In this document: positions 1 through 7,364 of the stretch, in pieces
How positions within the stretch are numbered: the first letter of the stretch is position 1
Layout: each line of letters begins with the position of its first letter
Assembly: GCA_049515655.1 (NCBI GenBank)
Contig: JBEKTW010000045.1
Coordinates: forward strand, 1 to 16,361
Source: JBEKTW01 sp049515655
GTDB lineage: Bacteria; Bacteroidota; Ignavibacteria; UBA10030; SZUA-254
DNA length: 16,361 nt
Reading direction: 5' to 3'
The notes under the pieces: model-generated
What the model was told of the DNA's origin: nothing
The model's database searches: none
What the model saw: only the letters and a program-made list of their open reading frames with translations
Translations under genes and position numbers: made by a program

Positions 1-21
1 TGAGTTAGCGGAGCTAACTCA
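1..21. repeat. Perfect hairpin with TTAGC/GCTAA core
   Basis: Nine-base arms TGAGTTAGC (1-9) and GCTAACTCA (13-21) pair perfectly around a GGA triloop. The same GAGTTAGC/GCTAACTC core returns in the larger palindrome just downstream of the tRNA (265-272 and 291-298), so this is probably a short member of the same element family. No protein is evident here. The element may continue to the left of the window. Confidence 0.75.
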
Positions 22-36
22 TAGGTCAATTTGAGA

Positions 37-55
37 ATCCCGCCGAAGGCGGGAT
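37..55. repeat. Perfect hairpin, ATCCCGCC/GGCGGGAT with GAA loop
   Basis: Eight-base arms ATCCCGCC (37-44) and GGCGGGAT (48-55) enclose a GAA triloop. Hairpins with the same TCCCG...GAA...CGGGA design occur at 275-287 and at 7020-7038, where one interrupts a tRNA-derived fragment. No run of T follows, so it is not an obvious terminator. Confidence 0.75.
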
Positions 56-85
56 CGAGAACCCAGCGGCAAGGCAATGCGGGGA

Positions 86-120
86 TTTCAGATCCGCCAA
101 AAAGACGGCGGATCCTGAAA
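86..120. repeat. Hairpin with GATCCGCC/GGCGGATC stem
   Basis: The arms TTTCAGATCCGCC (86-98) and GGCGGATCCTGAAA (107-120) pair along their whole length with one bulged C at 115. The eight-base loop AAAAAGAC is close to the loop CAACAGAC of the palindrome inserted in a coding sequence at 10210-10231, and both have CCGCC/GGCGG at the loop end. The two therefore look like members of one element type. Confidence 0.7.
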
Positions 121-176
121 ATTTCATAACACTTAGCTTCATTCGCTCCGCTCATTCGCTAAGTGTTGAAATTTTC
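117..176 (-). repeat. Long nested palindrome abutting the tRNA 5' end
   Basis: The outer arms GAAAATTTCA (117-126) and TGAAATTTTC (167-176) pair. After a TA bulge the inner arms ACACTTAGC (129-137) and GCTAAGTGT (158-166) continue the stem, giving about 19 base pairs. The last paired base lies directly beside the first base of tRNA-Phe. On the minus strand the loop starts GAAT and ends ATGAA, exactly like the loop of the palindrome at 254-311. The two elements are therefore related and sit in opposite orientation on either side of the tRNA. Confidence 0.75.
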
Positions 177-249
177 GGACAGGTAGCTCAGTCGGTAGAG
201 CAACGGCCTGAAAAGCCGTGTGTCGGCGGTTCGATTCCGCCCCTGTCCA
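177..249 (+). tRNA. tRNA-Phe (anticodon GAA)
   Basis: A complete cloverleaf can be drawn by eye. The acceptor arms are GGACAGG (177-183) and CCTGTCC (242-248) with discriminator A249. The D stem is GCTC/GAGC (186-189 and 198-201). The anticodon stem is ACGGC/GCCGT around loop CTGAAAA, with anticodon GAA at 210-212. The T stem is GGCGG/CCGCC around TTCGATT (230-236). The 3' CCA is not encoded. This tRNA decodes the phenylalanine codons UUC and UUU. It is embedded between two long palindromes whose stems begin at or within a few bases of its ends. Part of its 3' half is copied at 7005-7052. Confidence 0.97.
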
Positions 250-253
250 CTTC

Positions 254-311
254 GAAAATGACACGAGTTAGCGAATCCCGAAGGGATGAAGCTAACTCGT
301 TTGTCATTTTC
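254..311 (+). repeat. Long nested palindrome downstream of the tRNA
   Basis: The arms GAAAATGACACGAGTTAGC (254-272) and, on the other side, GCTAACTCG (291-299) plus TGTCATTTTC (302-311) form a 19-base-pair stem with a two-T bulge at 300-301. The loop holds a second perfect hairpin, ATCCC/GGGAT around GAA (275-287). The loop ends GAAT and ATGAA match those of the palindrome on the other side of the tRNA. It could serve in tRNA processing or termination, but no T-run follows directly. Confidence 0.8.
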
Positions 312-314
312 AGA

Positions 315-347
315 ATCCGCCGAAGTCCCGTAGGGACGTAAGCGGAT
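315..347. repeat. Nested palindrome, ATCCGC/GCGGAT outside GTCCC/GGGAC
   Basis: The outer arms ATCCGC (315-320) and GCGGAT (342-347) surround an inner perfect hairpin GTCCC-GTA-GGGAC (325-337). Short unpaired hinges CGAA and GTAA separate them. This repeats the modular plan of the neighbouring palindrome (outer stem, purine-rich hinge, small inner hairpin) with different stem sequences. Confidence 0.7.
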
Positions 348-385
348 GGACCATAATCGCTTGAGATTTGCCATCTTTACAACCT

Positions 386-439
386 GGTGTTGGCAGCTGC
401 TAATCCCGCCAGGGGCGGGACTAACACCTTTTCGTTTTT
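386..439 (+). terminator. Possible terminator-like hairpin followed by T-run
   Basis: The arms TCCCGCC (404-410) and GGCGGGA (414-420) pair around AGG. Outer arms GGTGTT (386-391) and AACACC (423-428) can extend the structure around an internal loop that contains GCAGCTGC. The sequence TTTTCGTTTTT follows at once (429-439), as in an intrinsic terminator reading on the plus strand. It could end the tRNA-Phe transcript. The T-run is interrupted and the stem is imperfect, so it may equally be another member of the local palindrome family. Confidence 0.45.
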
Positions 440-859
440 CCGGGAGAAGGCGCAAGCGTGCTTCCGTCCAAACAGCAGAAGATCCGTCTGGCCAGACAGC
501 CAAAGCAGGCATGTCGATCAGTGTGTCAATGGGGAGTTCAGAATAAAGTCTCTCATGATACAGTGACTCGTGGTTGTGGGTAAAACTCGGTGCAGTCGCA
601 AAGAGCATCGATGGGTTGTCCTCCAGCCCGAACTCGGTTATATCCCGCTCCAGTACGTAAACCAGAGTGATCGGGCTTAACTGTCCAGGGGCCGTTAAAT
701 TCACCCACCTGATTCAGGAGTATCCCCCCACTTCCTGCATGGTTTAGCGCAAGTACATTGAACCTTTCGCCGAGAGTCAAGGTGCACAGATATTGGTGTG
801 TAACCTCTTTTTTTTGTACTATTGAGGCAGGATAAAGATTAATTGGGGCCAGGTCAATT
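440..859. other. Gene-free stretch upstream of the GH106 gene
   Basis: No convincing protein-coding gene was found on either strand. Minus-strand open frames cover parts of the stretch, but neither resembles a known family. One runs antisense through the tRNA and the other through the GH106 gene. The promoter of the GH106 gene should lie near the right end, where the sequence is A+T rich around 805-850, but no clear -35/-10 or Bacteroidota-type promoter could be assigned. Confidence 0.4.
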
Positions 860-3800
860 ATGTATTTAAAGAATATTATTTCGTCCGGTTTCTCAACATG
901 CGGGGCAGCTTGTCTCTTCCGTCTCGTGGTCCTGTTCTTCGCCACCGTATCATCGATGTACTCACAGACCGGTGGAATATCTATGGCCGAGGATCTGAAA
1001 GAGGCATTTAAAAATCCCCCCGATTCCGCTCGTCCCGGAGTGTATTGGTACTTCATGGATGGTAACATGTCACGGCAGGGAATCACCGACGACCTGGAAT
1101 CGATGAAGCAGGCCGGCATCGGCAACGTTATATTCCTTGAGGTGAACGTGGGCGTCCCGCGCGGATCGGTGGACTTCCTGAGCGAGGAATGGCAGGAATT
1201 GTTCAAACATGCGGTCAGGGAAGCGGAACGGCTCGGTATCAACATTACTTTGGGATCCGGCCCCGGATGGACGGGAAGCGGCGGCCCCTGGGTGAAGCTT
1301 GAACAATCGATGCAGCACCTCGTTGCGAGTTCAATCGAGGTCAAAGGTCCTGTGAAATGCGATACGGTTCTGCCGGTGCCTGATCCCCGCACACCATATT
1401 TCGGACCCGGTGCGCTCGATGAGCATCTGACACAGAGATGGAAGAATTTTTATGATGACGTCGCCGTCTTGGCCTATCCGACGCCGACCCGTGGTAAGCC
1501 AGTAACGGATATAGACGAGAAAGCCCTCTACTACAGAGCCCCGTACACCTCGGTACGTGGGGTAAAACCATTCTTGCCGGCGCCCGCTCGGTTCCCCTCA
1601 CTGGCACCCGGCAGGGTCATTGACAAAGAAAAGATCATCGATCTTACTGCATTCCTTCAACCCGACGGCCATGTTGCCTGGGACGTTCCGGCGGGGAACT
1701 GGACGATCATGCGGTTCGGCAGGCGTAACAACGGAGCGGTGACCCGCCCGGCGCCTCTACCGGGTCTGGGGTTTGAGTGCGATAAATTTGACACGGCTGC
1801 ATTAAACGCGCACTTCGAAAACTATATTGGAAAACTTCTTGATAAAACGAATCCCCGGAAAAATGGGGCCAACGGCGGCTGGACCATGCTGCACATCGAT
1901 AGCTGGGAAATGGGAGCGCAGAATTGGACCGAGAACTTCCGCCAGGAGTTCCAACATCGCCGCGGCTACGACCCTTTGCCCTTTCTCCCCGTGTACACCG
2001 GATCTGTTGTCGGGAGCTTGGAGTTGAGCGAACGTTTTCTCTGGGACCTTCGCGTGACAGCCCAGGAACTCGTTCTTGAGAACCATGCCGGGCATCTGAA
2101 AGAACTCGGGCGCAAGTATGGCTTCGGGCTTTCGATTGAACCCTACGATATGAATCCGTGCGCTGATCTCGAACTAGGATCATTGGCCGATGTGCCGATG
2201 GGAGAATTTTGGAGTAAGGGATTCGGATTTAACTCGTCCTTCAGCTGCATCGAAGCTGCTTCGATAGCTCATACCGCCGGTCGTACAGTCGTTCAGGCGG
2301 AAGCGTTCACCGCGGGTCCGGGTGAGGCGTGGAAACTATACCCGGCCGTTTTGAAAAACCAGGGTGACTGGGCGTTCTGCGCGGGCATCAATCGACTGTT
2401 CTATCATACGTTTGCGCACAAACCCTTGGGTGACAATCTCCGTCCGGGTATGGTGATGGGACCTTATGGTGTGCACTGGGACCGGTACCAGACCTGGTGG
2501 CCTATGGTCTCTGCGTATCACCGGTACATCACCCGCTGTCAATTCCTATTGCAAAGAGGGACAGCCGTCGCCGATATAGTCTATCTGACCCCGGAAGGAG
2601 CCCCCCACGTGTTCCGTCCTCCGTCATCGGCGATGACACTCAATGATACTATTCCCGACAGACGTGGTTACAATTTTGACGGATGCTCTCCGGGTGTGTT
2701 GATCTCAAGAGCCTGCGTGCAGGACAACCGGATCGTTTTTCCCGGAGGAACATCGTATTGTCTTTTAGTATTGCCTGCTTTTGAAACGATGACCCCGGAA
2801 CTGCTTGATAAGATCGTATCCCTGGTGAATGAAGGTGCTACGGTGGTCGGCATGCCGCCCGTGAAATCGCCGAGCTTATGCGGTTATCCTGATTGTGACC
2901 AAAGAGTCCGTTCGACGGCGGAGGCACTTTGGGGCAGTATGACACATCCTAAGACGGTGACAGAACGAACCTACGGCAAGGGGAAGATTTTCTGGGGAGG
3001 GGAGTGTTCGAAAATATCTCCCCCGGGGCTTTACCCCAGATACGCCGCCACCGCCGCGATATTAGAGAAGACGCGCGTCCCGGTAGATTTTAAATCTACC
3101 GGATCTGTGCGATATACCCACCGGCGAACCGATGATCAGGAAATTTATTTCATCGCGAACCGCACCGGCCGATCGTTTCAGGCGAGCTGCTTTTTCAGGG
3201 ATGGAAAGAGTGAGCCGGAGTTATGGGATCCCCTCAATGGAGAAACGCGCCGGCTGCCGGAGTTTAAAAGGGACGGAGAATATACGGTTATCCCTGTTCG
3301 ATTTGAGCCATACCAGAGCTTTTTCATAGTGTTCGGGAAGAACGGAATCCCGGTCGCAAAGCAATCCGCGGCAGCAAAGAACTTTCCACTTATTAAATCC
3401 GTTGCTCAGATTAAAGGGCCCTGGTCTGTATCATTTGACCCGAAGTGGGGCGGGCCTGATTCTGTGACCTTCGAGAAACTGTACGACTGGTCGAAGAGGC
3501 ACGAGGAGGGAATAAAATTCTATTCCGGCATCGCGGTCTATCGGAAGGTTTTTGATCTCCCGGAGGATCTGGAGATAACGGGGAAAGTTGATCTTTTCCT
3601 GGATCTTGGGAGGGTCAACAACATTGCGAGGATTCATCTCAATGGAAAGGATCTCGGCGTGGTCTGGACGGCACCATGGCGGGTGAACATAACGGATGCC
3701 GTGCGACAACATGGGAATATCCTTGATATTGAGGTGGCGAATCTCTGGCCGAACCGGCTAATTGGCGACGAGCGGCTTCCTGAAGACGGTATCGCCAACG

Positions 3801-3946
3801 GTCAGTGGCCCGAATGGCTGGTCAAGCATCTGCCGCGCACAAGCGGGAGGTACACTTTTACGACGTACGAATACTATAAGAAAGATTCGCCCTTGGTAAG
3901 CTCCGGATTGTTAGGCCCGATCACTCTGCTGCGGTCTAATGACTAA
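860..3946 (+). CDS. GH106-family alpha-L-rhamnosidase, secreted
   Basis: Predicted to hydrolyse terminal alpha-L-rhamnose from plant polysaccharides or glycosides outside the cytoplasm. The 1028-residue protein starts with a basic, hydrophobic signal peptide (cleavage probably near residue 36). It then shows GH106 hallmarks: PPDSARPGVYWYFMDGN near 53-69, an ADLE-like helix (DDLESMKQAGIGN), GPGWTGSGGPW at 134-144, and HIDSWEMG around 345-352, a conserved carboxylate-rich segment. EAFTA (481-485) is also typical. The last roughly 150 residues form a GH2-like beta-sandwich, with GVVWTAPWRV and a VANLWPNRLIGDERLP-type ending. The start is supported by the signal peptide; only a weak AGG precedes it. 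It converges on the GH31 gene with 47 bp between the stops and no obvious terminator. A perfect 10-bp-stem palindrome lies inside it at 3080-3102. Length and motifs fit a whole enzyme. The exact substrate is not known. Confidence 0.88.
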   Translation: MYLKNIISSGFSTCGAACLFRLVVLFFATVSSMYSQTGGISMAEDLKEAFKNPPDSARPGVYWYFMDGNMSRQGITDDLESMKQAGIGNVIFLEVNVGVPRGSVDFLSEEWQELFKHAVREAERLGINITLGSGPGWTGSGGPWVKLEQSMQHLVASSIEVKGPVKCDTVLPVPDPRTPYFGPGALDEHLTQRWKNFYDDVAVLAYPTPTRGKPVTDIDEKALYYRAPYTSVRGVKPFLPAPARFPSLAPGRVIDKEKIIDLTAFLQPDGHVAWDVPAGNWTIMRFGRRNNGAVTRPAPLPGLGFECDKFDTAALNAHFENYIGKLLDKTNPRKNGANGGWTMLHIDSWEMGAQNWTENFRQEFQHRRGYDPLPFLPVYTGSVVGSLELSERFLWDLRVTAQELVLENHAGHLKELGRKYGFGLSIEPYDMNPCADLELGSLADVPMGEFWSKGFGFNSSFSCIEAASIAHTAGRTVVQAEAFTAGPGEAWKLYPAVLKNQGDWAFCAGINRLFYHTFAHKPLGDNLRPGMVMGPYGVHWDRYQTWWPMVSAYHRYITRCQFLLQRGTAVADIVYLTPEGAPHVFRPPSSAMTLNDTIPDRRGYNFDGCSPGVLISRACVQDNRIVFPGGTSYCLLVLPAFETMTPELLDKIVSLVNEGATVVGMPPVKSPSLCGYPDCDQRVRSTAEALWGSMTHPKTVTERTYGKGKIFWGGECSKISPPGLYPRYAATAAILEKTRVPVDFKSTGSVRYTHRRTDDQEIYFIANRTGRSFQASCFFRDGKSEPELWDPLNGETRRLPEFKRDGEYTVIPVRFEPYQSFFIVFGKNGIPVAKQSAAAKNFPLIKSVAQIKGPWSVSFDPKWGGPDSVTFEKLYDWSKRHEEGIKFYSGIAVYRKVFDLPEDLEITGKVDLFLDLGRVNNIARIHLNGKDLGVVWTAPWRVNITDAVRQHGNILDIEVANLWPNRLIGDERLPEDGIANGQWPEWLVKHLPRTSGRYTFTTYEYYKKDSPLVSSGLLGPITLLRSND
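3080..3102. repeat. Perfect palindrome inside the GH106 gene
   Basis: The arms CCGGTAGATT (3080-3089) and AATCTACCGG (3093-3102) are perfectly complementary around a TTA triloop. It encodes PVDFKSTG. The reading frame and the expected spacing of this region appear unchanged, so unlike the copy at 10210 it does not look like a simple insertion. Chance or gene-level drift is possible. Confidence 0.55.
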
Positions 3947-3993
3947 TAAAATTGGTTTCGGCGGTTACAATGTTCTTCCAATAAATACGGCTC

Positions 3994-6837
3994 TTAGAAT
4001 TTAATGGTGATTTTACTCCCGTCGTATTCTACCGCCCTGTCGGGTTTCAGGTTTGTCTCAACGCCCGTGCCTTTCCCCTTCGCCGCTATTGTAATATAAA
4101 AGACTCGGTGGCGCAGCATTCCTGGAAAGGATCCCTTCCTTTCGCCGATTTCCATGGTTCTCCTTGCATCGTTCCAGCGGAGGTCGATTGTCGAATATGC
4201 CCCCTTCTCGTAATCGTAACCGTCACCCCCATCCTCATAGAGCGTGAAAGTGGCACTCGCTCCCGGATAAACGCGCACTTCAAGTGTGTCGTCTGGGTTT
4301 TCCGAGCTATACTGCTTCTCGGGTCCCATCGGAAGGACAGATCCTGAGCGAACGTATAACGGCATTATGTCGATAGGGGCTTCCCGATTGACAGCCTGTC
4401 CTCCCTCATGCTTTTCGCCGGTCCAGAAATCATACCATGACGCTCCGAGGGGAAGATAGACGCTGACGGTGTCGTTTATCCGTCTTGTCTTCCTCTCCCT
4501 GAAATCGGAGGGGGCCCGCCATCCGAGCCTAACAAGCGCCTCGCCCTTCGCCTGGTAATATTCGAGATCAATCCGGTACATTTTCCCCGCATCGAGCCAT
4601 GCCTGGTATTTATCGACCGTTGCAGAGTGCTCGGTCCAGTTGTCAATCACGAGCGAATCGTTCATGCGGAGCCGCACGCCGTCGTCGGAAGTTACCGAAA
4701 TCTCATGGATGCCGGCCTTTTGCGGAACCAGGAAGCCCCTCCACCGCGCGCTGAAATCGAACCGGCGTCCGGCAGGAGAGTTTGAATTTGACCAGTCAAA
4801 ATTGACGGACGTATCGGTAACTCGTGCAGCCAGCGTGTCAAAGTTCTTTCCCAGATAGTAAGCGGCGGTCAGTCCGCCGGGCGTCCCAGCCGAGTCGGCG
4901 AGATTTGCCGCGTTAATTGCCTCGGCAGGCATTTCGCGTGAATAGAAAATTTCTTTTGTGACAGGGGCGACAAGCAGCGCGTGACCGAACATGTACTGGT
5001 CTCCTACACCAAGCGCATTTGGATCTCCCGGGAAATCCATCGCAAAACTCCGCATGATAGTGGAGCCGCGTGAGCTGACAGCCCAGGCGTTTGAGTATAT
5101 GTAGGGCAGCAGCCGGTACCTCAGCCTGTCGAACTTGAGAATGGCGTCGTACGCCCACGTTCCCGGTTCGCCGAATTGCCATATCTCCCTGGGTGTACCA
5201 GTCCCATGCGAGCGCATGATGGGGCAAAAGGTGCCGAACTGGAGCCACCGCACATAGAGTTCCCTGTAGGCGGAGTCCTTGACACCCGCAGGGTACCCTC
5301 CGGTGGCATCAACAGGGAAAAATCCCCCGATGTCCGTGTTCCAATAGGGATTACCCGCAAGAGAGAAATTCATCCCCCCGGAGATTTGATTTTTCAGTAC
5401 AGAGAAGCTCGAATTGATATCGCCTGACCACGTGATGGCGCCCGTGCGCTGCTGCCCTGCAAAGGCGGAGCGGGTGAGGATTGTCACTCGTTTTTTATCC
5501 GTTTCTTTCCGCTGGTGCTCGTACACTCCGCGCGTCGTGAAAAAGGGATACGTGTTCAGATAACGTATGAACGAACCGAGTGTGTTGTACCCCAGGCCGC
5601 TGATGTTCTGGCGGGATTCCATCTGGTTGCTCGCCCAGGCAACCTCCGGTTCGGTAGCATCAAGCCACCACCCGTCCACGCCCACTGAGAAAAGTCCTTT
5701 TTTCAGATGTCTCCAGTAAATGTCGTTTGCCTCCGGGCTGTACGCGTCGTAGATCCAGCCCGCATTCCACGACTTATTGTCCCTGAAGAGGAAGCCTTTC
5801 CCGTCGAGCTCCTTACCCGCGGGCGAGCTGGGGACAACCTGCGGCCATACGGAGATCATCATTCTGCAATGGAACTGATCGTGAAGGGAATCGAGCATCG
5901 ATTTCGGGTCCGGATAGCTGGACTCATCCCAGAGCATGGAACTCCAGCCGTATTTTCCCCAGTACTGCCAGTCTTGAACAATCACATCGATTGGAACCCG
6001 GCGCTTTCTGTATTCCGCAGCGACACTTAATACTTCCTGCCTGCTGCGGTAGCGCTCCTTTGACTGCCAGTACCCGTATGCCCAGCGGGGGAGCATTGGA
6101 ACGCTCCCGGTCAGGCGGCGGTAGCCGGCGATGATGCTGTCCAAATTCCCACCATAAATGAGATAATAATCGACCTGATCGCCGACTTCCGACCAGAATG
6201 AAAATCCTCTGCCGGTGGATTGAAACTCGGTAAAGGAATAATTGTCCCAGTATATCCCGTAATGATTCGTCGAAACGAGGAAAGGGATGCCAACCTCCAT
6301 GTTCCTCTGTATGAGGACCACCCTGTGGTTTCTCCAGTTCATGACCCCGTCCTGGTATTGACCGAGTCCGTAGAGCGCTTCATCGTTTCCCAGCGAGAAC
6401 AGTTGTTGTATGCTCAACCCGTCCTTTTCCTGTACCCTCGCCGGCATAAATATCCTTCCACCGCTTTCCTGTTCTCCAAGAAGTTTTTTCCCGCCGGTTT
6501 CGTAGAACTGGACGGCTCCGGTTGTTTTTCCAAGTCGTGCGATCACGCTGGAGGTGATGATCTCCAGATCGTTTCTTGTCTCCGTCAATCGCCACTTCGC
6601 AGCAGACGGCTGTTCAAGTACAATCGGGCTCTTTCTGGTGGAAAATTCTTTTCCAGGAACTGCGGTAACGCGGATGATGGAAGGTGTGACAACCTCTATT
6701 CTGATTCTCCGGTCGTCGACTTGCAATTCAATCCCTTTTTCGGTCTTTTTCCATACGGTTTGACCATCAGCGGTAAGAAAGCATGAAAGAAAAAACAAAA
6801 GGAAGAGTGTGGATTTTTTAAACGATGAACGGATCAT
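3994..6837 (-). CDS. GH31 alpha-xylosidase/alpha-glucosidase with PA14 insert
   Basis: Predicted retaining alpha-glycosidase, most likely an alpha-xylosidase that removes xylose from xyloglucan fragments. Numbering from the ATG at 6837 (947 residues): signal peptide 1-26 ending ADGQ; N-terminal beta domain to about 240; (beta/alpha)8 barrel about 245-600. The nucleophile is the Asp of GWWLDATEPE (about 393) and the acid/base is the Asp of TWSGDINSS (about 473). Then comes a PA14 domain (about 655-782; AAYYLG, SDDGVRLRMND, LEYYQAKGEA, VRLGWRAP). A C-terminal beta-sandwich and DUF5110 follow (TLYEDGGDGYDYEKG about 865-880). The start at 6837 is preferred to an in-frame ATG at 6861 because a GAGG lies five bases upstream and the hydrophobic signal then begins immediately. 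The family is secure; xylose versus glucose specificity is inferred from PA14 and neighbours. Confidence 0.9.
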   Translation of the reverse strand: MIRSSFKKSTLFLLFFLSCFLTADGQTVWKKTEKGIELQVDDRRIRIEVVTPSIIRVTAVPGKEFSTRKSPIVLEQPSAAKWRLTETRNDLEIITSSVIARLGKTTGAVQFYETGGKKLLGEQESGGRIFMPARVQEKDGLSIQQLFSLGNDEALYGLGQYQDGVMNWRNHRVVLIQRNMEVGIPFLVSTNHYGIYWDNYSFTEFQSTGRGFSFWSEVGDQVDYYLIYGGNLDSIIAGYRRLTGSVPMLPRWAYGYWQSKERYRSRQEVLSVAAEYRKRRVPIDVIVQDWQYWGKYGWSSMLWDESSYPDPKSMLDSLHDQFHCRMMISVWPQVVPSSPAGKELDGKGFLFRDNKSWNAGWIYDAYSPEANDIYWRHLKKGLFSVGVDGWWLDATEPEVAWASNQMESRQNISGLGYNTLGSFIRYLNTYPFFTTRGVYEHQRKETDKKRVTILTRSAFAGQQRTGAITWSGDINSSFSVLKNQISGGMNFSLAGNPYWNTDIGGFFPVDATGGYPAGVKDSAYRELYVRWLQFGTFCPIMRSHGTGTPREIWQFGEPGTWAYDAILKFDRLRYRLLPYIYSNAWAVSSRGSTIMRSFAMDFPGDPNALGVGDQYMFGHALLVAPVTKEIFYSREMPAEAINAANLADSAGTPGGLTAAYYLGKNFDTLAARVTDTSVNFDWSNSNSPAGRRFDFSARWRGFLVPQKAGIHEISVTSDDGVRLRMNDSLVIDNWTEHSATVDKYQAWLDAGKMYRIDLEYYQAKGEALVRLGWRAPSDFRERKTRRINDTVSVYLPLGASWYDFWTGEKHEGGQAVNREAPIDIMPLYVRSGSVLPMGPEKQYSSENPDDTLEVRVYPGASATFTLYEDGGDGYDYEKGAYSTIDLRWNDARRTMEIGERKGSFPGMLRHRVFYITIAAKGKGTGVETNLKPDRAVEYDGSKITIKF

Positions 6838-6842
6838 AATTG

Positions 6843-6846
6843 CCTC
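6843..6846 (-). promoter_or_regulatory. Ribosome binding site deciding the GH31 start
   Basis: GAGG on the minus strand lies five bases before the ATG at 6835-6837. The alternative in-frame ATG at 6861 has no purine-rich match upstream. This supports the shorter protein. Confidence 0.55.
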
Positions 6847-7004
6847 ATTATTATTAGACATGGGATGATGTCTACATCGGAACCTGGCTAAGAAAGATAG
6901 GAATTTACTGAGGGATTATCAATCGCAGCAAGCGGATTTCGAAGGCGAGGGGCGCTTGGGGAAAATCGAGAATGCTGAAATTCGTCGTACTGTCAACAGG
7001 TATG

Positions 7005-7052
7005 AAAGCCGTGTGTCGGTCCCGACCGAAGGTCGGGAATTCCGCCCCTGTC
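7005..7052 (+). pseudogene. Fragment of tRNA-Phe 3' half, interrupted by a palindrome
   Basis: Positions 7005-7019 repeat 15 of 15 bases of the tRNA-Phe at 212-226 (part of the anticodon loop, anticodon stem, variable loop and start of the T stem). Positions 7040-7052 repeat 13 of 13 bases of tRNA positions 235-247 (end of T loop, T stem and acceptor 3' strand). Between them the eight tRNA bases of the T arm are replaced by a 20-base stretch that is mostly a perfect hairpin. No 5' acceptor or D arm exists upstream, so it cannot be a working tRNA. Weak similarity may extend left to about 6994. It is in the same orientation as the intact gene 6.8 kb away. Confidence 0.8.
7020..7038. repeat. Perfect GAA-triloop hairpin within the tRNA relic
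   Basis: The arms TCCCGACC (7020-7027) and GGTCGGGA (7031-7038) pair perfectly around GAA. The design matches the hairpins at 37-55 and 275-287. Its position inside an otherwise identical tRNA segment shows that this kind of palindrome was inserted, or replaced native sequence, as a unit. Confidence 0.8.
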
Positions 7053-7359
7053 GACGAGAAAGGGCCTACACAGTGCGTTGAGCATCGAGGGGAAAAATCC
7101 TTCCACCGGCCGGATCTGCCGCATCTTTTTTGCAGTCGCACCTGGCGCTACTGCTCAGCTAGCAGGTGCCCGCCCTCAATTCCATTTTTGACACTCTCTC
7201 CTGAATTCGTTACCTTCTTGCAATACGAATTTGGGGCGAATCATGATGTTATCAGATCTTCCAAAGTACCCCCTTGTGCTGTACATGGCACGGCAGGTTT
7301 TTGCGTTGTAGGGATAATCGCTTGCAAAACTAACTCACAAAATCATTCAGCCTCCCCAT

Positions 7360-7364
7360 GGAGG
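7360..7364 (+). promoter_or_regulatory. Ribosome binding site of the repeat protein gene
   Basis: GGAGG lies four bases before the ATG at 7369, a strong match to the anti-SD sequence and consistent with the signal peptide that begins there. An ATG at 7358 overlaps it but is out of frame. Confidence 0.6.

Noticed and set aside
159..704. Minus-strand open frame of 181 codons across the tRNA
   Set aside because: Its C-terminal part is the antisense translation of tRNA-Phe (RNRTADTRLFRPLLYRLSYLS), a well-known spurious protein in databases, and the rest covers palindromes. No ribosome site or family match.
553..1392. Minus-strand open frame of 279 codons
   Set aside because: Most of it is antisense to the start of the GH106 gene. 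The part at 553-859 resembles no known family. A decayed minus-strand gene at about 550-800 cannot be excluded but is not supported.
3947..3993. Bidirectional terminator between the converging GH106 and GH31 genes
   Set aside because: No stable hairpin with T-runs could be seen in the 47 bases.
6838..6861. Earlier ATG for the GH31 gene
   Set aside because: No ribosome binding sequence precedes it, whereas GAGG precedes the ATG at 6837 and the signal peptide then starts directly.
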